From contig CM068585.1 in assembly GCA_035048485.1 (NCBI GenBank), forward strand, positions 15,233,501-15,297,500: DNA of 64,000 bases, written 5' to 3'. The position numbers and the translations under genes were made by a program. The DNA comes from Pteria penguin. Its lineage: Eukaryota > Mollusca > Bivalvia > Pterioida > Pteriidae. Position 1 is the stretch's first letter. Every line of letters begins with the position of its first letter. The notes below the pieces were generated by a model. The model did no database searches and was not told the origin of the DNA. It saw only the letters and a list, made by a program, of their open reading frames with translations. Below, piece by piece: positions 44,301 through 59,300 of this stretch.

Positions 44301-47300
44301 TTCAGACTGGCTAAATAGACCAACAAGCCCTATACATAAGTGTAAAGTAGAATAAAATTTTAAGAAGTGTAACACTTCTTAAGATATTGTAATTATACTT
44401 ATTATATGATAATACACAATTTTATTAATATAATGCATTATGCTACTGTTATCATTTAAAGTTATGCAGTCTATTAAAACTTGTGTTCAGTCATTATCCA
44501 AACACAAATTCAAGATTTGTAATATTGTCATGTAATCAGTCATGTGTTTGTCCTGAGTTCTGCTTGATGTAAAATTTAAATTTATTGAAAAAGTTTTAAT
44601 CTAGATGGCACTTATGACCTCCATTGTTTCAGTATTAAAACTTCGATTTTTCAGACTGTTATGAAGTTGTTCAATGAATTTGACAACAATGCTAATGCCA
44701 TGTTGGAAGTAAAAGAAATAGCTCGTCTGAATCTCAAAATCTTCTTTGAGATACCAAGACTTGGATTTAAATGTAGGTATACAGCAGCTCTGTCAGATTG
44801 ACTGTACAAACTGTACATACCTTGCTGACTGGACATGGTCAATCCTGTCAGTAAATTTTCTCAAAAGGATTAATATTAGAATAAAATTTCAAGTAAATTT
44901 ATGTCAAATCTCTTGAATTAACTTTATGCTAATTATATCTTTAAAAAATTCTCTGAAAATTTGTCCCAATTCTTAAAAAGAAATGACAAGAAATTTAGAT
45001 AGAAAGTTTCAATGAAAATATCTTGAGCTATACTTGGTGGGTGACTGTGTCAAATTCTATGAGTTCTTTGTTAGCAATTCCAAAATAAAGGAATATTTGT
45101 TCTCAATGACATATAATTACTGAACACAAATACAGTGATTATTGACATAATTTCATTTTCCATATACGGATAACATTATCAGCTTTTGTCTTCAATGCTG
45201 CTAGTCTAGTAGCTACATGCGTGATAGACTTCCATGCACCCCTAATTAATTCGACTAGAACTGTTCTATATGATTATGATTATATATGATTGTCTTCTTG
45301 GCTTAACTCCACACTTGAATTATGTAACTGATATGTGAAATTGAAATAAGGTTGATTCTCACTGATCTCAACAAAGATAAGTTTGTTAACTTGACTTATT
45401 TTCTAACTTCTGATTCAATGTACTGAAGTTTTATGAAAACATTTTGTTTAATTCCTATTAATCAAACTATTTTTCTTGGTTCTTACAAGTTTATGTATTT
45501 AAGTATATAATTATGACAATGCATATTGTTGATAAGCAATATTTTATATTTTCTGAGTTTGAAAACAGTATCTGTTCATTCTATTCAAGCAACCTCTGAT
45601 GAGTATGGTGGTATTCCTCCTGTAATTTTTGATTTGATCAGTCTGCAAGAACTCTACTTGACCTATCAAGGTATCACCATGGTGACGAAACATGCAACAT
45701 CTTTGGTTAACCTTCAGATTTTGGATGTCAGTCAGTGTCCTCTTCTAGAAGGCTTAGCATCATCCATGGGACTCCTACCAAATATCAAAGGTTAGAAATG
45801 GCCATTATAAGGAACACATATATGTCTTAACTGTCAGTATCATCAATAATTTGATAATACCATGAAAAACATTTATTCATGGTGAACCAATTTTTGTGGT
45901 TTTAGTGGTTGTCTGCACTCAAGAATTTACATTTTGCAAATTATATTTGCATTATAGATATAATAGATAAAATATCAAAATTATTATGCTAAACTCACAA
46001 ATGGTGATTAGTGCCATAAGGTAATTCTTGCATGTTAATCCAACAGCCACATAATGCATGTAGGAAATATTCAGTATTTCTTTGAGTAAGTACTAACCCA
46101 AGCCTTGGTAATTGGAATGACTGTTGTTTGATGAAATAAATCTATCAGGGCATTTGAACAATTATTGATATATTCTAATCATGCTACTGTCATTCTCATA
46201 AACAGCCTATTTGTTTGTTGTCTTGTACTTTGGGATATCACTTGAATGAAAATATTTATGAATTTTTGTTTCATGGGAGGTGCTATCCTCAAATTACAAA
46301 CTGGCATAACCTGTTTTATTTGTTATAATCACAAATATTGGAATCCTAATAAATGAAAATACTTCACAGTAGTAGAATTATCTTTGCGCTTTGATCGGCA
46401 CAAAACACATAACAATATTCATATTATGACAAATTCTTAATTGTTGTAATACACGTGAAGGATACCCTCTTTACTAATCTCCTATACTCCTATTTGTACC
46501 AGTAGATTTGAAGTTGGAATCCTCAGTGCACTAGCTGCTTGTATCAGATCCTTGAAATAGAATAGAATGAAATATATTGCATGTTTAAAGTCAGGCCAAC
46601 ATTTTGAAGAATTGCCACTTTTAGTCAGCTTAAGTTTTACATAGTTCAGAATTTTGGAGCTTTGACAAACATTTTCCTTTATAAATGGAAGATTAATGAA
46701 AGTAGCCTAAAAACATATCAAAAACAGAACCGTATAAACAAATTGCAAGATTACCGTTGACATGACTACACTGTTATGGTAGTTGATTTCAGTCTGTAAT
46801 AATTCCAGGCATAAATCTGCATAGTTGTCCTTCACTGCGGACACCTCCCAATGAAGTTGTCAGTCGTGGCTTCCAGTCTATCAGAGCTTATCTCAAACGA
46901 TTAGCAGGAGGATTTACAGAATGCAGGAGGACAAAACTCATGTTTGTGGGTCTTGGTGAAGCTGGCAAAACAAGGTATGTGCTATGAATATGAATATTAT
47001 ACCTGAATGCTACGCAGTGGCTCTAACTTTATTATTTTCTATTATCTTCATCAGTTTGTAAAAAGTTAAAGTAATTATCTTAAAATATATGCACAACCTC
47101 AGTAAATGTCTTGGATAAAGCTTTCAAGACATTTGTTGTTTATATCTGTATGAATAACACTGATCGGTTACGTCATAATGCCCCACATTTGAGGTTGTGG
47201 TTGAATACGCCGATCTCCTTTCAGCACAGAAAGCGACATTTGGCAGACTTTTGATTGTTATGAATATGACACTATAATCATATGTCCGACTTGTCCAACC

Positions 47301-50300
47301 TTGCAATTGACATCATCAAAGACATATTTTTGGGCTAAAGTGCTTGACATTCAACAAAAGTTTGTCATTCTGGATAGACATTACACTGTCATGGGACACC
47401 AGCTGTTTCTTCTCAGTTTTTAAATTCCCTCTGAAATGATTTACCGATGCCTTATAAATAGGAAATAGAAGATTCCCTTATGATATTTTGGTGTTAAAAG
47501 CGCATATATATAGAATAAGTGTCTTATTTTGTGTTTTCATGGAGGATTAAATTACAATGGCTGAAGCATTTATTATATGTAATGCGCTAAATAAAATTCC
47601 TTCAAAAGAGACATATATACAGTATAGATTTACTGACATAAAATGTAACTTCTTCAAAGTATGGAAACAAGGTTTTAAAACTTTATCATAATGTGGATTT
47701 ATATTTAGTCAGCAGTAAATCTACCATATATTAAACATATTTTTCTTGAGTGAACTCTCGAGAGAATATGAAGATTTATTCACTGAGACTATGAAATCTT
47801 TCACAAAGGTATAAATGAATTTTCATATATATTGTTATATAAAATTACTGGAATTCAATTACATGAATACTAATGAGAGCTTGATTTACTGACAAGTTTA
47901 CAAACAATTTAAATATTTCTCACAAAACTGTTTTACAGCATGTCACAATGAAATCAACAGTTGAGATCCCTTAGTAATGAATGTGGCAGAAAATTCGGAT
48001 TTAGCTGTAAGAGTCAGGCTTAATCCAAAATACTCAGCATACAGTGCTTTATTACTCATAATTATTGTTCTCCGTTTTTATGTTCATGATTTAAAAAGAA
48101 AGGCAATCCTAAGATTGTGACATCACATAAAGACATAATCATGTGACCATCTCATAGCCAGTCATTCTTCATTATATATACACAACATGTATCCAATTAT
48201 TTTGTTTAGTTTGCTTCAAGCTTTGATGAGTGGAGAAGGAAAAACCTCAGGTACTCAGAATGCTCAGCTGACTGATGGAATTGAGATTAAGACATGGACC
48301 CTTAAAGATGATAAAAATCAAGATATCATCTTCAGTGCGTGGGACTTTGCTGGACAAACTGTTTACTATAACACTCATCAGGTATTTCTTGATTAAAGAA
48401 TTATGTGTTGTGTTATGTGTTTTTAACAGTAATCAGGGTCATGTTGTCAATTATTGTGGCACTTACCGGTACTGTGTGGTAAAGAATCTCAATCTCATAC
48501 TTCCTTTATACTTCAGAGAAGACTCAGATGGCTTGTTACTTGGTTGGTTAATTGTAATTGTACATTGCCATCAACAATTTTCAGTTATATTGTGATATAG
48601 GAGCAGAGGGTAATTTAACTCTTTAATATAAACTGTTCTGCAATTCGGGAATCAGACCTGGTTCGTGTGCACCACAAGTCACACACTTAAGTACTACATC
48701 AAACCTGCTTCTCAAAGATGACTATGTACATTATAATTTGTATAGAGACAATATACACCAGTATTTGTGGGATAAAGCTTTAATCTGATTGTATATACAT
48801 ATTTTATATAATGTTGTTGTATATATAACATGTAAGTAATATGTGAATATACATTTTGTAGTTCTTCCTGTCCAACAGAGCAGTATACATGTTATTGTGG
48901 AACATGAGGATGGGATTTGAACATGCTGGCTTAGATTTCTGGCTGAGCTCTATTGCATGTCATGCCCCTGAAACCCCTATTATCATCATAGGCACACAGT
49001 CTGACCAGGTAAGCAGTATCCTAGTTATCATCATTGGCACACAATCTGACCAGGTAAGTAGTATCCCTATTATCATCATAGTCACACATTCTGACCAGGT
49101 AAGCAGTATCCCTGTTATCATCATAGGCACACAATCTGACCAGGTAAGCGGTATCCCTGTTATCATCATAGGCACACAATCTGACCAGGTAAGCGGTATC
49201 CCTGTTATCATCATAGGCACACAATCTGACCAGGTAAGCAGTATCCCCTATCATCATCATAGGCACACAGTCTGACCAGGTAAGCAGTATACCTATTATC
49301 ATCATAGGCACACAATCTGACCAGGTAAGCAGTATCGCTATTATCATCATAGGCACACAATCTGACCAGGTAAGCAGTATCCCTGTGATCATCATAGTCA
49401 CACACTCTGACCAGGTAAGTAGTATCCCTATTATCATCATAGGCACACAATCTGACCAGGTAAGTAGTATCCCTGTGATCATCATAGGCACACAGTCTGA
49501 CCAGGTAAGCAGTATACCTATTATCATCATAGGCACACAATCTGACCAGGTAAGCAGTATTTCTATCACCATAGACACACAGTGCCACCTGGTAAGCAGT
49601 ATTTCTATCATCACGATATGCACTTGTCTGTCCAGGTAAGCAGTAACCCAAAAAGAACCAAGATCTTTATGTTAAAGGGCCATGCTTCACAAGAACAGAA
49701 GTGTTGAATATTAGGAAAGATAGTGATAGCAAAGCATTCAAGTGAGTATTACAGATAATGAGCACACAGGACAAGAACCAGTCAAGATACTGTTAGCACA
49801 GGATAAGAACCAAAGTCAAGATACTGATAGCACTAAGGATAAGATCCAAATTCATGATACTGATAGCACTTAGGATAAGAACCAAAGTGAAGATATTGAT
49901 AGCACTTAGGATAAGAACCAAAGTCAAGGTATTGATGGCATAGAGAATAAGAACCAAAGTCAAGATACTGATAATGCTTAGGATAAGAACCAATGTCAAG
50001 ATATTGATGGCATAAAGGATAAGTACCAAAATCAAGATATTGATAGCACCTTAGGATAGGAAACAAAAACCAGCATTTAGAGGTATAAGCACATTGAATA
50101 AATACCAAAGCGTTTATGTACTGAAAGGAGCATGTAAGAACAGAAACCAAGAATATGATAAAATGAGCACATGATTAGAACCAAATGAAAATACTAGTTA
50201 GTTAATACATGCTCCTTACTAGGAAGAAGAGGAAGAAATTGAGGTTTTGATATACTGATAAGGAACACTTCTTAAAGTAAAGAATAGACAGTTCCTGCTG

Positions 50301-53300
50301 TGATTGAACTAATTGATGCACAGTGTACAAAATAATCTGATAATTAAATTATATTGCAGAACGAAGATTGCAGATTGTCCAATTCTCTGCATATCGTTGT
50401 TGACTATTTTGACACGGACGATCGCATTCAAATCACCGCTCACGATTCACCACTGTGATGGTCAGTTGTGGTGATTCACTGCAACATTACAGTAGATTGT
50501 AGCTATACATTGTATACCTATTAAACGTACAGCTGAGCATCTTAAAACCTTGTCTAATGATCTAGGTGAAACACGAGCAGATTTGCTTGAGGACTATTTG
50601 TTTTGCGCCATTTTTTTCCAAATTAAATGCATCATTAATCATCTACTAGTATGTGCGAGAGCCATTCTAAATTGTTTTAAAAATGGCAATTAAGTATGAG
50701 AAAAATCTAGATGAGAATACATGTGTCTAAATTTAGTGGTGTACGTTCATAATAATATTTACGTAACCTTTTCTTTTCAAAATAAGTTACCAAACAATTA
50801 AGCATGCATTAATTAGTAAGGAATTCTGACTGCAGTCGAAAGGCTAAACTAAAATCTGGAAGCTTAACCTAATATATGAATCAGTCTTGACTTTGATTTG
50901 ACACTCATCAAAGAATTTATCCTAACCATTCTCAAAATTTTTTCGCAATTTCACTATTACAAGAGGCAATCTGATTAAAAGTGTATCTATTTATTCCGTA
51001 TATACTACATATATGCAGAATAGATAGAAATCTTTTTAATCAGAATGTCATGAAAGTGAACTCAAACCCTTGTCAAACAAAATCGTCAAAGGTAATTTTT
51101 GTATGCTTTTGATACTCGCTTTTATATCCCTATATAATTTCTGTGCAAAATCGCATAAAGCTGATAAGAAATATCACCTAAGGTAATAATTAGTGTAGGG
51201 CATTTAAAGTAAGATATTTAACTACTATTTACATATTCATAGATAGTAGAGTCACCAAGGATTGCTGCAATGCTGTGGTGATTCACAGTGATCGTTGTGG
51301 TGATTTGCGGTGATTCTTCATTAGTGTACATGCTGATAAGAAGTACAAATTCCTCAAAATTATCTCATTTTAAAATAATAAAAAAGCAAACAAACAAGAT
51401 CTACATTTTGTTACCATTTAGCCACGTACATGGTACATTTGATAAATTGGTATCCTACGGTGAAATATGGTAAATAAATTGATCTATTACAAGGAATACA
51501 AGTTCTGTGTATAATCACATTCTTTAACCCTGTATGATTTTGCTATGATTATGTGTTAATGATGGCAGGTACCGAAGCCAGAGATACCAGAGAAAGATCT
51601 ACGCAGAAGATACCCCCAGATTTCTGCTTTTCACTACGTTAGCTCTATCACTGGAGATGTAAGTAATACAATTATTACAACTACCTGTAAGAATAAGTAT
51701 CATAATGTGCATGGTACAGTGCAAGGAAATGATGTCATTTAGTTTTATAGTTTTGCCTTAATGCTTATAGGCTTTTTAGCTCACCTGAGTCTTGAGTAAG
51801 CTTTTGTCATAATGTGTCATTCGACATTAGTCCATCTTAGTAGACTTTTCACATTTTCAGCTTCTTCTTCAGAATCACAGGAAGAATTTGATGAAACTTT
51901 GTACGCATGAAGTATTCAGGGTCCCCTACAAGTGTTGTTGTTTTTTTCGAGATCCATCGACAAATGGAAGAAAAAAAAGGGGGGTTAGATTCTTCTCTTG
52001 GCCAAAACTTCTGACTGCCTTAATGATTTCAATAATATTACACAGGGTTGTTGCCCTGGATCAAAGCATATGTTATCTTGAGTCCTAAATGTTTGGGGTG
52101 GGGGAGAGAGCCTAGGCACTTTAAAAATTTTTCCCGTCAAACTAAGCGATGGGTGTATTATGCCACACTAGGCATTTTTCTCCTTTAGGTGATCATAATG
52201 CTCTAATTTGTTTTCTTATAATTATGGTAAAGAATGGTACTGTGAAAGAATTTTGTCAGTTTGTCAATTTTTAGATTTTTATGAATTTTTTAAACAATTC
52301 TTTCACATTTTCAACTTCTTCTTTGGAATGATTTTTATGAAACTTGGTTAGAATGAAGTATTCATGGTCCTCAAATAGGGGTGTTGTTTTTCATCCAGAT
52401 CTGTCAACAGGTGGCATCACCACAGGCGAAAGTAGGTGACAGACAGTATACTCCTTTGGCAAACTTTTTCTTCAGACCAACTGCATACAGAGACAGATCA
52501 AATGCAAAGGAATGATCTAGAGGGGTGTGTGACAAAGTGTTGTTGTTTTTGGTTCCATCTGAAATCGAAATTTCGGCGTTTTTATGACATCTTCTTGAAC
52601 TTCGTGATTTCAATGCAGAAAATTGTAATAAAAATTTTTTTCTTTTTTAGTTGACAGTTTAGTTTCTTTAATTTGGTTTCTTTTAATCATAGTTATGGTA
52701 AGAAATGTAACTGTAAAAGCATTGTGTCAGTATCTTATTTTTTTTTTTTTTATGTTTTTTATGAATTTTTTAAGACAGTCGGAAAAAGATGGAAGGGGAA
52801 CATTTTTCCTCAATTTCAACTTCTGCTACAGAGCCACTGGAAGGATTTTTATGAAACTTAGTAGGATTAAGTACTCATGGTCTCTTGCAAGTGTTGATGT
52901 TTTTCATCCATATCTGTCCTCAGGTTTTTGAACATTCATTTGCTGTAAATTAATATAGATTTAAGGGTTATGCATGAACAGTTGCTTAATGTTTATGTCT
53001 ATTATGATGATTCAAATTTTACACTCAGTTTTCAGTGCAAAATGTAGTCACAACACATTAATCATCAGGGAATATATATATATATGTATTTATCTGCAAA
53101 TTTTTCAAGCTGTCATTTGAATAAGCAAATTGTGTTCAGGTGAGTGATATAGGCCCACTTGGGCTTCTTGTTTACAAAAATTCATACAAAGACCTCATTT
53201 TGAGCTTGGATTGAATGGCAGATATTTTGTAGAATGAACAATACTAAACTAGAACTGATAGTATATGTTTAGAAAGGTCAAGTTTTAGAAAAAAAGTGTG

Positions 53301-56300
53301 TAAAAATTCTAATCATCAGTTTAAGAGATACAAGCTTGGTAGGAAGGACAGACAAGTGGACACAACAATGACTATATGCTCTGCCCTCCCCCCCCCCATT
53401 TTACAGGAAGCATAAAATTATAGTTATTTTTGTGTCAGTCTTTCTGTCTGTCCTTCCAAGCTCATATCTCTTAATCCGTTGATTAGAATTTTATCATATT
53501 TCACACAAATGTTCCTTGGGACATGGACTTTCAGGGAAAGGTCACTTATTGTTATTTGTGCAAGGTCAAGGTCACTCGGTGTATCCCCCTAAAATATTGG
53601 GAAAGGCCTTTATGCCACCATATCTCATTGACAGTTAATTAGATCTTTATCATATTTAACACAAATGCTCATGGAACAGAGGTTCCTTACATGATTCAGG
53701 GACTTTTGGACAATACTCACTCAAGTTCACAATCTTTAATATTAGGAAAGGCCTTAATTTCATGAATTTAGCAACATGATAATTCTACAGACAAATTGTC
53801 ATAGGTTTGCTGCAGTTTTTGGAGCATCCATCAGTATTACATAATTATTCTTGTTTCCAGGGTAAATGTAGGGGAAACTATCACCTCTACTATGTTTTAT
53901 GCTTTACACCTCTTTACGGTAACTGCGGAGCTGTAACCTTGGACGGCAAAATCATTAATGTTCCCTCCAATTCGATCAGAATGACGTCAGATTACGTTAT
54001 GATGTAATAAATTTGGAGGGAATGTTAATCAATTTGCCTGACAATAATAAGCTCCCCAGTTATCATGAAGAGGGCGATACAGTGATAGTTGTAAACATAT
54101 ACAATGATAGTGGTAAGACAATATACAGTTATCTGTCAATCAATGATTCAATGATGGAATCGTTTTACTTTCAGGGCATTCCTGCTCTACAAAAGACATT
54201 ACTGGATGTTACTCTTAAACAGAAATATATGGGAGAGAAAATCCCTCAAGTCTGGCTGAATCTGGAGAAAAAAATTTTGGCGTAAATACATTATATTTCA
54301 ATTGCCATTTCAAAATTTTGAATCTGAGTTAAATTTTTTTAAATTGAATTGCTTTTTTATCGTATTAATTAAAAGTATTTATCAATATTAAGTCTTTAAA
54401 CAACTCATGACTAGAAATGTAATGATACAGCTTCTCACGATACTTGAAGTATAATATGATATGTATCACGATACTTGAAGTATAATATGATATGTATCAC
54501 GATACTTGAAGTATAATATGATATGTATCACAAAGCACTGGTTTAATCAAGAAATCAGGTTTATACTTTATTGCTTTGGTTTTATGAAGTATCTAAAAAT
54601 AGTTTTTGAGAAAAAAAAAAGTACATATCAAACAACTTAGGCTAGAAATCAGTTACAAATGGGCACAAAACATAAAAGCAATATTTTGAAAAATCTATTT
54701 AGATTTTTTTTCTTTTTTTTTTTGCATAATTAATTCTTTTTGAAACATTTATATATATCCTTAAAATTGTTACAGATTTCTAGTAGAAAGGGATTGCAGT
54801 ATCGTTGGCATATCATTTGAGCTTCTTCCTGTATCGTGTGTCATATCATGGCCTCTGTATCATGATATATCGTATCATGGTATATTATTACATCTCTACT
54901 CTTGACAGTGATATAAATTATTTAAATTTAACAATGACCATACATAATGAAAATATGAATAAGCATATTTTCATTATGTATGAGCATTGTTAAATTTACA
55001 TTATTTTCATTACTGTCAATTCTTACATTCTTTTTTTCCATATTTGTACATAAGATTCTCTGAAAATGTGTTTGAAACTGTCCTGTAGATTAATAAAAGT
55101 ATCATGTGCTTAAAAAGTTGTAAAAGAATTACAAATATAAATTTGCATCTGGCACATCAAGCCAAAGGGCTAGAGAAATAGATTTCCATTACACTGTTCT
55201 AAGATTTCATTAATTTTCCAGTGAAAGGAGTAAGCACAGCATATTGGATTGGTCCACTGTTGAGCAATTTGCCATAGAACAGGGAATTTATGAAGATAAT
55301 GATGTAAGCATGATATATGTACTTGATCTGTATATCTTACTGGATATATTTGTTTTCGCTTTAAATGTGTTCAATGGTGGTTACGATAAAGGTATTTAAA
55401 GAGAACTGTGCATTTTATTTCCTACTGCTGTATCAGTATAGTATTTCATTAACATTTAATGAATCTTCTGTTCCCAGATTGTTTCATAAGCAAATTATTC
55501 ATGAAAGCACATTCAGTTAGATTTATATTTGTTTATTACGCTCTCTGAATTCTGAATAATATTTAGTATATGGTAACAAATTATATGTACACGTAGAAGG
55601 TTTGTTAAATTCTGATAGGGAAGAAGTTGCAGGAAAATGATATTCTTTTGATTCTGTCCTCCCAACATGATAATCCATTAAGATCTGTACTGGATTATAC
55701 AAGTTTTATACAAATTTGATACATGTATTACATTTTTAATATTAATCATGACCATCATAAATTGATTGAAATACAAATTCAGTTTTCTTTGCTATACAGG
55801 TGAAACAGGCTGTCAAATTCCTTGATGACCTCGGAACTGTTCAGTACTTTGATAATGATTTCCTGAGAGAGAAAGTTGTAATCAATCCCCAGTGGATCGT
55901 CAATGTCATGGCTTGTGTAGTGTCCGTGAAAAAATCTCCCATCCAGGTAAACTCTTCATTTGCCACCTGTTATCAAATTTTCTATATACAGTAAACTCCA
56001 CATACAGCGAACACGTTTATTACGAATTCATGCTTATTACAAACCAAGATAAATTCCCCGACCTTATCATCATGCAATTTAAGTTACGGGAATTTTTCCG
56101 TTTTTAGCAAATTTTAATAGTACGAAATAATGCATATTGGGGACCAAAACCATTGGCCCCATGGTTAAATTTCTTCATAAATACACACTGTTATTACGAA
56201 CTGATTACCTGTGATTACTACAATTACGTGATAAGTAATAAAACTTGTTTGTCACCATAGTTCAGATTTGAACAATAATTGTTTGACAAACAAAGCGTGT

Positions 56301-59300
56301 CTGTCTTACCCGTGTTTATCTTACTTTGGAGTGGATATTTTAAGCTTGGTAATGGATTCCCCTGATCTAGGAAACGCATAGCGATATCATTAGAAACTAA
56401 ATACCAAATCGTTGTTAAAGTTAATGAAAAATAACAGACAAAGAAGGACACTGCGGCGGACTTTGGTATTCTCAAAAATATTCTCAAAAATACATGGAGT
56501 ACAATACTTTTAAACCGTGATATAATGTTGACGTTTTCAACTGTCTTCATACATTCAAAAAATTTGTCAGATAAAACATCAGATACAAAGAAAAAGAAAT
56601 ACATTAACTGATTTCTGATGAAGATTGGATTGCACAATCTTTAAGTGCAGACTACAAACGTGTATGATATATTCATTGTTTATAAATTCAATATGTAAAC
56701 GGCCTATCATGTTGTTCCTTAATAAAATAAACAGTATTTGCTACATCTTTTAGTTATAGCGAACTTTATTTCTTCCCTCAGTAAATTTTGTAATATGCAT
56801 ATGGCGAACTATGCATAGTACAAACCAGTATTATTGGTCCCTAGCAATTCGCTATAAATGTGTTTTACAGTACAGTGTGTAATTATTATGAGTAGGACAA
56901 TCAGTTTACATTCAAAGTTTTGCTAGGATAAATATATAAATTTAATTGAGCCCAGGAGCTAAGTGGGCTGAAATGCATATACAGGAATTCTCTACAACCT
57001 CTGAGCTCTGTGAACTTTGTCCCCACTCTTAGGTATCTTTGACTGATCTCCACCACTCAGCACTGGCAGCTACCACGGAGGTAAAATAACCTTTATGTGG
57101 CATTACACAATATATGAACTAATAAATCAAATTGTATACAAGTTTGTAAATATGAGAGAAACTTGACTTCTTGTCCATTTTGTAGGAGAATGATGGGCGA
57201 TTCAAACATGAGCATATCAAGGACATCTGGGGGAAGTATGACGAATCACTACACAACTGGCTACTGAGTCTGACTGAGGAATTTGATCTTACCTTCCCAC
57301 TTCCTGGCATGGATGTCAATGTGGTTCCATGTCTACTACCCATGGAACCTCCAGCTGAAGTAAGTCTAGTGTTTTATTAGAAATAAATTGGTAGATAGGA
57401 AGTACCTGATTAACAATAATTCTTCTTTGATCAGGATCTCATAAATAATATGATTATATATGTATATAATGTAGTAGTAGTGTTTGCAAATCATTTGCAA
57501 GATTCTGTTGTTTATTCTTATGGGCAACCTTTCTCTTCTCTTCTAGCTGAAATGGCCAGATCTGGACACTGAGAGTGGTCACAGAGAAAACAAGATGCTT
57601 TACAAATTTGCATATCTACCTGCAGGTCTCTTTAACAGGGCCCAGGTAAAGTGACAACATAGGTCTTCTTTGTTTATGTTCATCATAAAATATCTAGAAT
57701 ATCTAGGTGTGCTATTTGTACTAAATGTTAATGTAGTTTTATTCAATGTAAAATGGCTGTGATATTATATTGCCATTTACTATATAACTAGTTCTGTGGA
57801 AAATCCATACCTTTAAATAATTGTAAAATGAGATCTAAGAGCCAAGACTTTTAACTAATTTTTTTTTTACTATGTTCTCTAATCACTTTTTATTGTATTG
57901 CATTGGTTATGTAGCCAGTCTAAACTGTTTAGTTTTTATGTGACTTTTAAATATTTGTGGTTCTTGCTCAGGTGAGGCTATTCCAATTTTCTGATGGGAA
58001 ACTTATTTGGAAGAAAGGTTCAATGCTGAACAAGAATCACCATGTGGCTCTCATCAAACAGCAAAGGTCTGTATACAGGGTGGATCTATAATGCTGTAGG
58101 CAGTTAGGAAGTCATTGTGACTAGTATTCAGTAAGGAGAAAAATATGTACATTATGATAAATTGAAAACCAGTAACATGACTTAACAAATAATTTTGAAA
58201 CGAGAAAAAATTGCTCTAGTGTAAAGGTGATTCTTTAGTAAATAGAAGTAATTTATAGCTGATACTATGCCATCTGGAATTTCATGTTTCAGGTGGAAAC
58301 TCACTGTCTTTTAAACCGTTATCATCTTTATAAGGAGTACCCTACCATTATCTGTGGGTGTATTCCTTTGCAGTAAAGGAAAGGGTTGTTTCTTTGTGCT
58401 ACTATATTGCATTCATGCAATATGTTTTATCTGAATGTCAATGAAATGAAATATATTTTGAGCTGTTGTTTTGACAGTGACAAGGAATTAGTGATCCAGG
58501 TTCAGGGTCCTCGACCAGAGAACATCTTACTCCTGATCCATGAAGTATTTGAGAGTTTGATAGAGGAATCCTTCCATGGTGTAGACTACAGCTTCTACAT
58601 ACCCTGCCCAGACTGCATTACAAAAGAGGTCTGCATTTATAGTATGCAATAAGAATAAACAGGACTGTGCTGAATGCTGAATTTCTAAAATTACGATAAA
58701 CTTCGGACAAGTACATCACCTTCCACACCTAACTATTTCAAATTAACCATTTTAATCAACTGATAAAACTATGCCTTGTCTCAACTTCTGATTGTTTTTT
58801 AACGACACTGCATTTATCTCATCCCCCAAGTGTAGTGTATTTTACACCAAGTCACTTTTCAGCATAGAAAGCTATGTTTAGCAGACTTTGATTGTTATGC
58901 CTTTGATGTCATAATCAAATGTCTGACTTGTCCAACCCTGCGTGACGTTATCATCCTCATATTTTGCACTTAAGTACTTGACATTTGATAAAAGTTGATC
59001 AGTGTATAACTGTCTATCTTACTATGAACAGTTTGGGGTATTATCAAATGTCATGTAAGCCGTCATTGATGATTGGTTTTGAATAGGTTGGTACAAGTTC
59101 ACTTAAAGGAAATAAGTTTGGAAGAACTGATCAAGAACAAACGTTTCCGGATTAACAGAGCATCTGTATACATTCAAGTTATATAAGATATCATCAAATA
59201 ACAATTAATGTATATTGTGTATAGTATGTAGTCATAATAACTTTTATATGTATAAAATGAGTAGGAATCAAAATTCTTATTTAAAAATTATTTTATGTTT

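Noticed and set aside
48889..49651. Long open frames on both strands with repeated IIIIGTQSDQ or ILLTWSDCVPMM motifs
   Set aside because: They are produced by the 45-bp tandem repeat being a multiple of three; only the part up to 49,008 is exon.
49793..50150. Minus-strand Leu/Ile-rich repeat open frames
   Set aside because: Generated by the 36-bp tandem repeat; no splice sites or recognisable domain.
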